Positions 53,116 to 62,869 of a DNA stretch of 64,000 nucleotides are shown piece by piece (positions within the stretch are counted from its first letter, which is position 1; each line of letters opens with the position of its first letter). Under the pieces are notes generated by a model. It was not told the DNA's origin, ran no database searches, and saw nothing but the letters and a program-made list of their open reading frames with translations. The DNA lies in NCBI GenBank assembly GCA_020746995.1, contig JAGPXD010000005.1:62001-126000 (forward strand). The letters are read 5' to 3'. This DNA comes from Plectosphaerella cucumerina (lineage: Eukaryota; Ascomycota; Sordariomycetes; Glomerellales; Plectosphaerellaceae). Both the position numbers and the translations under genes were made by a program.

Positions 53116-54974
53116 CTAGGTTTCGTCCTCGAATGATCTCTCATCCGTTGTCTCGAGCTTGTCACTCGGCAACAGTGCCGTACTCACGACGCAGCCCAGC
53201 ATAACCCCTCCGGCGAGATAGAGAACCGCGTTGGCGTTCCCATCTCCAGTGGTCCCATCCGTCTGGCCGTAGAGGTGCTGCGCGATGAGAGGGCTGACGA
53301 TTCCGAAGAGCCGGCCCCAGAAGCCCGCGATGCCGCACGCCGTGCCCCGCACCGGCGCCGGGAACGCTTCCGGGGTCCATCCGTACAGTACTGCATTGAA
53401 CATGGACTGGAAAAAGTACTCCATGGCGAACAAGCCTTCGTTCTTTGCCCGCGTGTCAACGATTGACAGGAGGAAGATGGACACGCCCATGAGTGCGGCA
53501 GAAACCATCAACGTGAGCTTACGCCCTATCATCGGGACGTGGTACATGAGGGCACCGATGAGAACGCCGATGATGCCGGGAGCGTAGGTGTAGAGGTACG
53601 CGGCGTAAGTTGACTTCAGGCTCACAGAGAGGGCGCCGTTCTTGAGAGCCAGAATGCGCGGGAGATAGAAGCCTTAAAGAGTCAGTTTGGGGCAGACGAT
53701 CATGTCCTTTGGCGAGAAACTTACCAGCGACAGTGAACGCCCAATAGTCCATAATGTATGTGATCCATACAAGGAGAGTCAGGCGTGTCATACGCCAGCC
53801 GTCAAACAACATCTTGTAACGGGACATATGAGACTTCACGTCGAGTTTCGTCCCGGACAGCATCTTGTCCCGGCGTCGGCCCCCTCCAAGAGCAGGGACA
53901 GACTCGTCGGCGCTATGCATCGAGTTCTGTTCGCTGTGCAGCGACTGAAGAGCGTCGAGAGTGAGCCTGCACTCTGTCCGATTGACCTCGGCCATGTGCT
54001 GTAGAACCTCGATGGCCTTTGCGTCTTGGCCCTTGTAGATGAGGAACTTCGGCGTCTCTCGAAATCGGAAGATGAAGGTACGCAGAACAAAGACGGACAG
54101 GGTGACTGCGCCAATGGTGAACATGAGGTAACGCCAACCCATGTTGGACGATCGAGTACAGCAGTCTGTCCCTGCAGCCACTGCACGGCAGGATGGCAGA
54201 GGGTTGGCCTCGGAGAAGTTGGGCGAGCATGAGTATTGCGGGATGAATCCAAGCGCGATCGCGCTGCAGATGACGACGCCGATGGGCTGGAAAACAGAGA
54301 GACATGCAAGGAGAAACCGTTTGTTCTATGCGGTGTCAGTGGCAGAAGTGGTCCCTCGTTCCCGAGAGTGACTGACCTGCGGTATGAATTCAAGGGTAAT
54401 GGTAGTGTCAATAGGGATGTTTCCGCCAATGCCGAGGCCAACAAATGCCGTCAAGACGAGGAAGGTCTGATAGTTAGGTGCCCCCCCTAGGCCCATGCCG
54501 AAGACGGATGCAATGAGACAGGTCAGATTGAATGCCCACCGACGACCTAGAATGGTCAGCAGACAGGTCTGTACGGAACAAATTGGGCGGCCGATGCTCA
54601 CCAATGATATCAGCTAACACTCCCCAGATGAAGGCTCCGGCCGTCATGCCAGCGTTGAAGCTTGTGCTGATGTTGCCCGACTCGCCGTCGCCGAAGCCGA
54701 GTTCCTGCTGCAGCGGGCTGAGGACAAGCCCAAAGGCCTGCGCCCACAACAGATCGAGCAGGTAGCCGAAGCCACAAAGGCCCCAGATGTACCACTGGTA
54801 TCGACCCATGCCCTGGCGGTTGATCTCACGATTGACCAGGATGCATTTTTGCTCGTACAGCGTCAGGCCGCCGAGGCCGCTCGGGTCAATGTCTCTGGAG
54901 GGCCGCTTCCCGGGTTGGAAGCCGGCGTCTGCCTGATCGGCGACGGGCGCCTTGTCGATCTCCGCCGAATCCAT
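53116..54974 (-). CDS. MFS transporter, 12-TM (sugar/SV2-like group)
   Basis: Plasma-membrane transporter of unknown substrate. Exons are 54974-54602, 54546-54377, 54325-53725 and 53672-53116, giving 566 codons, with introns of 51-55 nt. Joins restore the family frame: GVLADIIGRRWAFNL (motif-A-like DIIGRRW), LEFIPQNKRFLLACLSVFQP and FTVAGFYLPRILALKNGALS. N-terminal cytosolic region to about residue 60, then FGYLLDLLWAQAFGLVLSPL, NISTSFNAGMTAGAFIWGVL, TFLVLTAFVGLGIGGNIPID and others. A large central loop (about 265-350) contains SMHSADESVPALGGGRRRDK. The second half has VRGTACGIAGFWGRLFGIVS. The pattern resembles fungal SLC22/SV2-like MFS proteins. The gene is in tandem, 251 bases upstream of the beta-lactamase-like gene, so co-regulation is possible. 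Confidence 0.9.
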
Positions 54975-56504
54975 CGGGTGGCTGCCGTCCAAGATGGACC
55001 GCGCAGTGCTGCCACGAGGTGGACGTGGGGAACAAGAGGCGCGGATGAGGCGATGGCAGCGGATGCAAGCTTTGAGAGACACGGTTCGGTTACCAGCAGG
55101 ACGGATGAAATGAAGTACGTTTCGCGTCAGGCATCTGACCAGGAAGAAAGCACTGAGGGGGTATGTATCGGGCCGTGGCTTGTGGTCGCACACACCCCTT
55201 TCAACAGCCAGCCAGAGCAGTCGTTGCGTCATCGACTTCGATCGGTCTGACCAGCGGGCGACGTGAAGTACCTCCTTGTGATTAGCCAAGGACGAGATTC
55301 GGACAGGAATGTCCGCTTCTCCCCCGAAATCATCATTAATAAATGTCGATCGGGTCAGAGGCCTTGGGTGACCTCCCGAACATTTGAACTGGCACAGTGG
55401 GCTTCAGGAGCGACCAAGCCACTCGACGCCCGACTCAAGCTTTAACATCCAACGTTCCGGCGCGACCGCCAATTTTGATTGCCTAGCATCTAGTGGACTT
55501 CCTTGGTGGAAGTCCGGTGCCCGAAACCTAGTGAGACAGCTCCGACTTCCGATTCACGAGCGTCTGGTCAGTACCTATCTTCTTCGTGCAAGGCATCTGG
55601 TTGAGTATCAGGTAGGATTGGTGACATTCAGCAGAAGCCACTCCCTCGATAAACGAGGGAAGGATGGAAGGACTGCCTAACGAGCACCCTTGATGTTGAT
55701 GCAGCTACAGACAGATCTCTTGATGGGTGTCTGTACCTACATGTAAGCTGTCGCATTGAGGCATCAGCCTTCCCCTCAAGTACTTTCGATTGTTTACACG
55801 TACTAGCGCATCATATCATATCTTATGGTCTCATATCTTCTTGTTGCTCTGTTCACGTTCTAAAGCTCTGAGCCTACCTATCAGCTTCACATACCTATGT
55901 CGAAGCTCTGTCGTAGAAACACAGCAGTCCCAGTCTGAGCAACACTTGCCGCCCACTTTTTACCACATGCCATTGCACATTGCATCTTGATTGCACAAAT
56001 TCGAGATCCTACATATTCTCGACAGGCAAGTGTCACAAAGGGTAAGTAAAGTATCAGGACGATAAAATGCTGCTGGTGCTACGACGACCTGTCGCGGCAC
56101 GTTTTCCCACTGACAACCCAGCCGCCAAAGCATGCCTTCTGGAACAACGTCGAAGAACTACCTATCCAAAAAGAAAAAGAAAAGGCCATGCTTCTGGTGG
56201 GTTGATTGGATAAGTGCCTGCCTCAAGAAACTGTAGTTGTCCTCACGACGTCATTGCCCGAAGCAGTAACCTCATCGCTGCCAGTGGCCACATGACATTT
56301 CATCTCCAATCACGCGGTCCGCAGCGCGCGTGCAACATCATGAGCGGCAAAGCTCTGCCTCGGCCTCAAAAATGAAAAGAACCTCGGCCACTTCGTTTGC
56401 ATGAGAAAATCTGTGGTCTAATCTTTAAAACCCTAGCAAAGACTGTCAGAGCATCTGGGAGGGTATGGCTTCATATCGATCCTCTTCGTGTTTCCTACTT
56501 CGCC
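54975..56504. other. Intergenic: divergent promoters of MFS and MpaB-like genes
   Basis: About 1.5 kb, AT-richer than the rest of the window around 55700-56100. The frame of the next gene stays open upstream to 56397. No other gene is supported. Confidence 0.5.
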
Positions 56505-57377
56505 ATGCCTCCGCCCGAAAGTCATTTGGAAAAAAATGAAGAAGGCCTCTGGGGCCCCTATCACAGCCCCTTGGCCGAACCAGGCCCAACAATCAAGACC
56601 ATTTTGGCAGAAAACATTTCCATGGCCGGTGGCCCCGCAGCCGTCCTTCTTCAAATCGCCAACGACAAAATCGGTCTTGCCGTCTCAGAACACAGCAGTT
56701 TCACCAAACGACCGGTACAGCGAGCTCGCCGCACCCTCTTCTACCTCTATGTCATGGCGTTCGGGACTCCCGAGGAGCGGCGCCACATTACCGATGCAAC
56801 GCACGCCGCCCATGCTCGCGTCAAAGATCCAGGTGGCGCCTACGAGGCCGATGATCCAGACCTGCAACTCTGGGTTGCTGCTACCATCTATTGGTCCCTA
56901 ATAGTCTCCTACGAAGAGGTCTATGGCGCTCTTGACGACGACACTGCCGACCAGGCATATCGCGAGTTCTCCATCTACGCCACTGGGTTGCGGGTGCCGC
57001 CTGAGATGTGGCCCAAAGACCGGGTCGCCTTCCAAGAGTACTGGAAGACGAAGATTGCTGGCCTCGAAATAACTGAGGCTGCCAAGGCTGTTGGACACGA
57101 CGTCTTGTATCCTGGAAGTAACCTTCCTTGGGCTGCCTGGTTCTACACCCGGCTGACTGGCCATTTCAGTCGCATCACCACAACAGAGCTTCTGCCCGAG
57201 TCGATTCGAAACGAGTTTGGGATTCACTCTACATTGTACACCAGATTCATGTATTGGTTGATGAGCTTGCAGAGCAGGACCGTCTACCCACTGTTGCCAG
57301 AGACTATTCGTCATTTTGGAAAGGACTACCACATGAGAGACCTGAGGAGAAGAATCCGGACAGGTGCAAGGCTATGA
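56505..57377 (+). CDS. MpaB/rubber-oxygenase-like (DUF2236) family protein
   Basis: Member of the MpaB/Lcp catalytic-domain family, which includes the latex-clearing protein and the fungal mycophenolic acid enzyme MpaB; most are presumed haem-dependent oxygenases. Single exon of 290 codons from the start MPPPESHLEKNEEG. An in-frame ATG at 56397 would add 36 residues. Landmarks are ILAENISMAGGPAAVLLQIA, KRPVQRARRTLFYLYVMAFG, HAAHARVKDPGGAYEADDPD, LQLWVAATIYWSLIVSYEEV and a C-terminal RFMYWLMSLQSRTVYPLLPE. The segment RHITDATHAAHARVK contains the conserved histidines expected near the cofactor. No signal peptide or strong TM helix is seen. Substrate unknown; no biosynthetic partners nearby. Confidence 0.88.
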   Translation: MPPPESHLEKNEEGLWGPYHSPLAEPGPTIKTILAENISMAGGPAAVLLQIANDKIGLAVSEHSSFTKRPVQRARRTLFYLYVMAFGTPEERRHITDATHAAHARVKDPGGAYEADDPDLQLWVAATIYWSLIVSYEEVYGALDDDTADQAYREFSIYATGLRVPPEMWPKDRVAFQEYWKTKIAGLEITEAAKAVGHDVLYPGSNLPWAAWFYTRLTGHFSRITTTELLPESIRNEFGIHSTLYTRFMYWLMSLQSRTVYPLLPETIRHFGKDYHMRDLRRRIRTGARL

Positions 57378-57658
57378 ACACACTTGAGCATGGCCAAGCA
57401 TTTCAAGTCCCAACAAGTTCATGTTTCTTTCATCATGAGGTCTATCATACCGATCTACCTGGCTAGACCGACCGAAGCAATAGATGAGTCGACAAGACGG
57501 ATCGACTGATTTACCAAGTGATCTGATTGATATAGATAATCAGCCCGCTGCGTTATATGGCCTGCCTTCGTGAGAACCTGACGGATCGTGGCAATACTCT
57601 AACATCTTCCTATTCTTACCAAAGCAAATCAGTTCCGAACCCGCTAACCATGCTACAA

Positions 57659-60600
57659 TCATGCTAATGCAGGCTGGGTAGCACCCAGCAGTTCTTCAAT
57701 CATCTTCAACAAGTCCTTGATGCGGAAGGGCTTGGACATCCACATGTCCATGCCGGCCTTCTTCGCCGCGGCGAGCTGCTCGTGGCGGACGTTGGCCGTC
57801 ACCGCGATGACGGGAACGTGCGACGAGATGGCGCCCTCGGCTTCCATCCGGCGGATCTCGCCCACACACGTCAGCCCATCCATCACAGGCATCTCTAAAT
57901 CCATCAGGATAACGGACAGCTTGACACCACCAGCGCGGCAAAAGTGTGTCGTAGCCAGGAACGCGAGGGCCTCGGCACCGTCGTTTGCGACACTCACGGT
58001 GCAGCCAAGCTTCCGGAAGTGCTTGACGAGAAGCTTCTGGTTGATGAGGTTGTCCTCGACAACGAGGATGTCGATCTGTGTCGGATCAAATTGGGCGACT
58101 GGGTGGCTTCTCACTGCCACCAGGTCGGCCATGGGTCCTGACGAGGCGAGGTCCTGCCGCTGAGGTGCTACTGGCTGCGCCAAAACCGTTGCCGTACGCG
58201 CCAACTTCTTGTCCAGTTGTTGGAAAGGCAGCAAGGGCTCTGACGGGGCCGGCAATGTCATCCTGGCCATGACGAAGAAGCCAAAGGTGCTGCCGACCGC
58301 AGCTTGAGAGGCAACGCCAATCTGGCCCCCATGAAGCTCCGCAAGTTGCCGAGAGATGAAGAGTCCCAAGCCGCTTCCCCCGTACTGGGCATGGGTTCGT
58401 GGCGATGCCTGGGAGAAGCGTTCGAAGAGAACCGTCATCTCTTCGGGCGTCAAGCCGACGCCAGTGTCGCTGACGCGGAAATTGAGGTAGACCACGTCCC
58501 CGCTGCCCCAGTCGTCTCCATGCGCCACCGTGTTGTTGAGCGTCCTTGGCGGGATGTACCGGAAACCGGGTATGTCGACGTCCAGTGGCTTGTTTCGAGA
58601 CACACCGGCAGACACGGTGATTGTCCTCACCGGTGCCCCGGCCGTAAATTTGATGGCGTTGGTAATGAGATTGATGAGAATTTGCAGGATGCGGCTCGGA
58701 TCCAGCATTGTGTACTCGACTCCGAGGTCCGCAAAAGACGCGTGCACCTCGTACTTGACCTCAACCTGCTTGGCTTGCAGCTCGGGGTCGAACATCTTGA
58801 TAGCCCGCCTCACCACGTCGAGCGGCTGCGTGGCTATTGGTGTGATGACGAGGAGATTCGAGTCGAGTTTGGACACGGTGAGAATGTCGTCGACAATACT
58901 CTTCTGATGCGCGACACAAAGACTGATCGTCTGGGCGGCCTCGAGACAGCTCCGGATGTCTTCCACGGGCCATTGTGCAAGGCCGCTCTCTGGTAGGTCT
59001 GAATGCTTGATGGTGCTTTGAATATCATCAGCACACTGTAGGATTGCTGACAGGGGATTCCTCAGCTCGTGGGAGGTGAGGTCAATGAACTCGTTTTGCT
59101 GGCGCCTTCTCTCCTCTGCTTCGACGAGGCGTTGTGCCTGTAGCCCTTGTGCCCATTTAAGAGAGCTGATTTCTGTGATTGAGCCCATAATCGAGCGAAC
59201 GGAGCCGTCGGGCGCGAACTCTGGCTGAGCCGATACGAGAAGCCCTGTAAAGTCAGTCAAAGGGAGCCAACAGGAGTCCTGCCACGTGAGGCTAAGGTAT
59301 GTGTGACTTCTGAGCAGAACTGACTTCTGAACAGGACAGATAGGAAAGAAGGACTTCGAGAAAACTTACAATAGTCGATGGCTTCTCCGTTGAGGTCGAC
59401 GGGGTTTGCGACGACCTTCTTCATCTGCAGCTCGCCAGTCCACGGCTGCTTGTCCACAGTCATTCGGGTCCAAGCCTCTTCCATGACCCCTCGGCTGGAC
59501 TCCTCGATTTGCTCCATCCAGGACTTTTCGTAGATGTTGTCGCGAGGATGACCTGTCATGTCGAAATATTTATCATTCGCTTCCCGCAGCACGCCTTCTG
59601 GGCTGACCAGGTACATGCCGAGTGGCGACAATTCAGTCATCCGGCGTAACCTGTCTTTTTGCAACGTAAGTTGCTGCGTCAGCTGCTCTTGCTCCAACGC
59701 AGCAGCTTCGGCCAAGTCCCTGCTCTTGCGCACCTCATTCTCGTACAACATGAATGAGGCGAGGGATGTGCTCAATTGCCTGTCGAGCATGGATATGAAT
59801 GCCTTGTACTACAACACGCCGAATTAGTAATTGCCTTGAATGGCTGTGTTGGGAGTCTTGGGAGTCTGTCTACCTCATCGTCGTAGGGGCGTCGGGGATT
59901 GATGCCGACCAACAGGAATGCGAGAACATTTTCGCCGTTGGTTGGCCGAATCGGCGCAATGACGGCCGAGGTCGATGGCTGCTCGAAGCCTCGGAACTGA
60001 ATTCCTTCGAGAAGGTCCTCGGGAAGACTGCCATCCCGGACGTGTAGGAGGGTTGGCTCCCTGGTCCGCATCGCCTCCCGAAACGCTGGGATGAAGCCTT
60101 CACGGCTGCGCTTCAGGTCCAGCTGCTGAGGCGCGGCTACATGTCCGTCGGGGATCCCAATCTTCCCTTCAAGGTGGCAACACTTGAGGGATAAGCTGCT
60201 TCCCGAAGAGACGGATGATTCGTCTCCCTCCTCGGCCTCGCCGACTGAGTAGAGCAGCGCAAAGGGGATGTCGAAGTGTTGGCCCTCAAGACTGTCCATC
60301 AGAGCCTTCCAGAACTTCTTGATCGTCTTGGCTCGCGAGACGTTCTCGCCAACCTTGCTGATGGTCTTCATCCGCCTGTGGCGGAGTACGGAGTGTGTGG
60401 TCTCAAAGGGTGCGTTGTAGAAGCCAAGGATGCGAGAGGTACCACCACTACAACACGCGGAGTCAGCAATTTCCTTTCACAGCTGTATCAGAAGTCATCA
60501 AGAGTCTGTCTTGGGAGTTGGTGCAGTAGTACATGGACCACACTGCAAAACCAACTCGAGAGACAGACTCCAACGACTCCTGACACAGCCTAATAGGATA

Positions 60601-61987
60601 AAAAAGGGGAAAACGGACTATAGCGGCGTCCAGGACCACGAGTAGAACGTTTCCTCGACGAAGCCGCGGCGCTCGATGGGCAGGTAGTCATCTTCTTTGC
60701 GTATAGAGATGCCGGTTCGGGCGCACTCGGCGAAGATGCCGCTGACGGAGTCCCACAACTCGGAGAAGGGCCCGGAGAACCCGGTACCCATGAGCGATGG
60801 GTGCTTGTTTCCAGCTACCTCAGCGGCATAAGCTTCGTTGTAGAGCATAGTCAGGTCGGCGCCCCAGAAAAGAGCCGCCGGGAAAGGGTTGTTCATCACG
60901 AGATTCACCGTCTGGCGGAACTCGGGACTCCAACTCTCCATGGGACTAACGATGAAAGTAGTCAGTAAACACAGCTTTAAAATTCCCATAGAGTCGACGG
61001 GAGCCAGTGGCACGGGAGTAAAAAGTGACTCCCAAGCCTGAAGTGGACGTACCCGAGCGGCGTTCTGCTCCAGTCGACGGTTCGTGCAAACGCAACGTGG
61101 GGCGAGAGAATGCCTTTGGGCTTGGGCACCGTCCAGTCGGCAACGACCTTTTCTGGCGCGGCAAGGTGTAGCCTTGCGCTCTGAGATGAGTCGCCGGTGC
61201 TCTCCGAGTTTGCGCCTGATAGCTTGGCGGGTGGTGCGGAGGAGCGGGACGACTCCTTTTCGTTGGCCGAGAATATCGCGGTGCTTGCCACAGTAGAAGC
61301 AGCGTCTGCCGTTGGCTTTGATTTCAGGGGCAGTGTGGTGGTGGTGATGGTGGCGGTTGTCGTCGTTTTGGGTGAGGGCGGGCTGGGCGTGACGGCCGCC
61401 ATCAGGTTGCCGCTCACGAGGCGCCATCGCTGTCGAACTGTAGAGCCGGTCCACAGCATGTCCCGGAATTCGAAAGAAAGCGGGAAAACATCTCTGGATG
61501 AGTCGAACTTGGTGACGCCTGTGGCCCAGACGCTGAAATCCTCATACGCAACAACCTCTCCATCGGGGGCGTTTATCGACTCGGCTCGGCCGACAATGGC
61601 GTCGTAAAGCTTCTCGTGCAAACGTAGGGCGGCATTGCAGAAGATGGGGATGATGCGCTTGGCACCGATGGTGATCCCCTCATCCGGGTCGAGGTCGACG
61701 ATGAAGGTAGGCCTCGCGTCGTGGTCGAGAATTTCGCAGAAGCCGATGGCGTCCAGTTCAGCTAGGCTATCGCAGCGGTCGGTCTCGAGATCCCCAAAGG
61801 TTTCGACGGGGAAAACCTCGGACATGATGGAGCTGCGTGCCCAAACGGTCGGCCATGAGGATATGAAGTCGCTCAGGGTGAGAATTTGCCCATGCTGCCG
61901 TTTTCCCCCTCCCTCGCTTCACGGTGTTCTTGCTGGTGCTCACCTGAGGCGAAGGGCGACAGGGGCTCCCGATGCACTATTCCCCAT
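57659..61987 (-). CDS. Hybrid histidine kinase (GAF/PAS, HisKA, HATPase, receiver)
   Basis: Cytosolic two-component sensor kinase feeding a fungal phosphorelay. Exons are 61987-61944, 61871-61053, 60945-60619, 60447-59874, 59808-59370 and 59244-57659, giving 1262 codons. The start is inferred: MGNSASGAPVALRL joins SDFISSWPTVWARSS across a 72-nt intron. The N-terminal sensor regions contain FGDLETDRCDSLAELDAIGF and RTPLGPMESWSPEFRQTV (PAS-like), then a GAF-like part (FDIPFALLYSV, STSAVIAPI) and a PAS near 640-730 (MTELSPLGMYLVSPEG, GHPRDNIYEKSW). H-box TSHELRNPLSAILQ with His near 791; N box NLITNAIKFT; G boxes DTGVGLTPEE and YGGSGLGLFISRQL. The receiver (about 1125-1250) has VVEDNLINQKLL, ILMDLEMPVMDG and MSKPF. 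Intron lengths are 72, 107, 171, 65 and 125; two are related to an introner-like family. Confidence 0.93.
59809..59873 (-). repeat. Introner-like intron, copy C (shortened)
   Basis: A 65-nt intron of the histidine kinase that matches the 3' half of copies A and B. From its donor it reads GTAGACAGACTCCCAAGACT, then CCCAACACAGCC, and ends GGCGTGTTGTAG, identical to the last 11-12 bases of copy B. The left hairpin arm is absent, and the donor now lies in what is the right arm of the full-length copies. The branch-like ACTAAT occupies the place of CTGAC. It is best read as a deletion derivative. Confidence 0.75.
60448..60618 (-). repeat. Introner-like intron, copy B (histidine kinase)
   Basis: A 171-nt intron, GTCCGT...TGTAG, between codons of SWTPLYGG. 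It aligns with the YVC1 intron along its length: 5' region with C/T run and TATTAGGCTGTGTC, centre, CCAACTCCCAAGACAGACTC and the 3' block CTGACTCCGCG. Inverted arms at 60481-60521 and 60551-60591 pair over about 41 nt with roughly 80% match. TAGT occurs at both borders, possibly a target-site duplication. Confidence 0.85.
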
Positions 61988-62869
61988 TCGTGTGTTTTGC
62001 CGCTCCTCACCACCCACAAGCGTCGATGGCCCATCGATTCTTTCGATCTCGGGGCGAAGGCCGAGTCTTTCGCAGTGCATCTAAAAGTCAAGGAACCTGG
62101 AACCCATGTGACGCTAGACATACCGGGCACACAGGAGTCAAAACCGTCAGATTCGAGATTCGCATCCTCAAGAACTAGCTTTCTCTTCGCAGGCCTCTCT
62201 ACCTTGCTCGCTAGGTACGATATCCTCATAGCTCATCTCAACACCCAGCATGCAGGTTATTCAAGCTGAAGACCGTCCTGAATGACGTCACGTCCTAATA
62301 GGTACTTCAATGAGGAGCCAGAGCCACGCGCGTCGTACAGTGCATCACTGGTGATTGGCTGCTTGAGGTTGTCCTTAACACAACTCCCAAGGGACGAACA
62401 CTTGTTGACCCCACCACGTCTGGAGATCCCCCGCCGTGGAGACGGAGTCGGAATCCATGCCTGTAACTGATGGCTACCTTATTTCCAGCGGCTTGTTCTG
62501 TGCAGATGTAATCTTGATCTCTAGGCTTCACTGAATCAGCAGGTCGATGCCTGTGGCAGTTGATCATCTGTAGGGACCTGACCTGGCCACTAGATGGATC
62601 GGTCAGAGGAACTGAAATGAGCCGATCGTCTTCTCGCACATCCTGAAGCAATGACAACGGCTTGAGCAGCAAAGTCAAGCTCATCTGGTCCGTGCTCAAG
62701 CTGTATCCCATGGATGTAAGTGCGGGACTTCCTGAGCACGCCATCGCGCTAAGTCCTTATTGACCAATCACCGCGGGCCGGCGACCTGGCTGGATACCTC
62801 TGTCATTCCACCTTCTGGCACGTTTGAAGAAAACCTCACTTCAAACCACCATACACCCAGCAGCTCATC
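61988..62869. other. Intergenic: divergent promoters of histidine kinase and SQR
   Basis: An 882-base region between divergent start codons. Open frames on both strands (for example antisense to the kinase leader) look non-coding. Confidence 0.5.

Noticed and set aside
61873..62229. Minus-strand frame starting MRISYLASKVERP as the histidine kinase N-terminus
   Set aside because: It does not join exon 2 in frame; the ATG at 61987 with the 72-nt intron does, and gives a family-like start.
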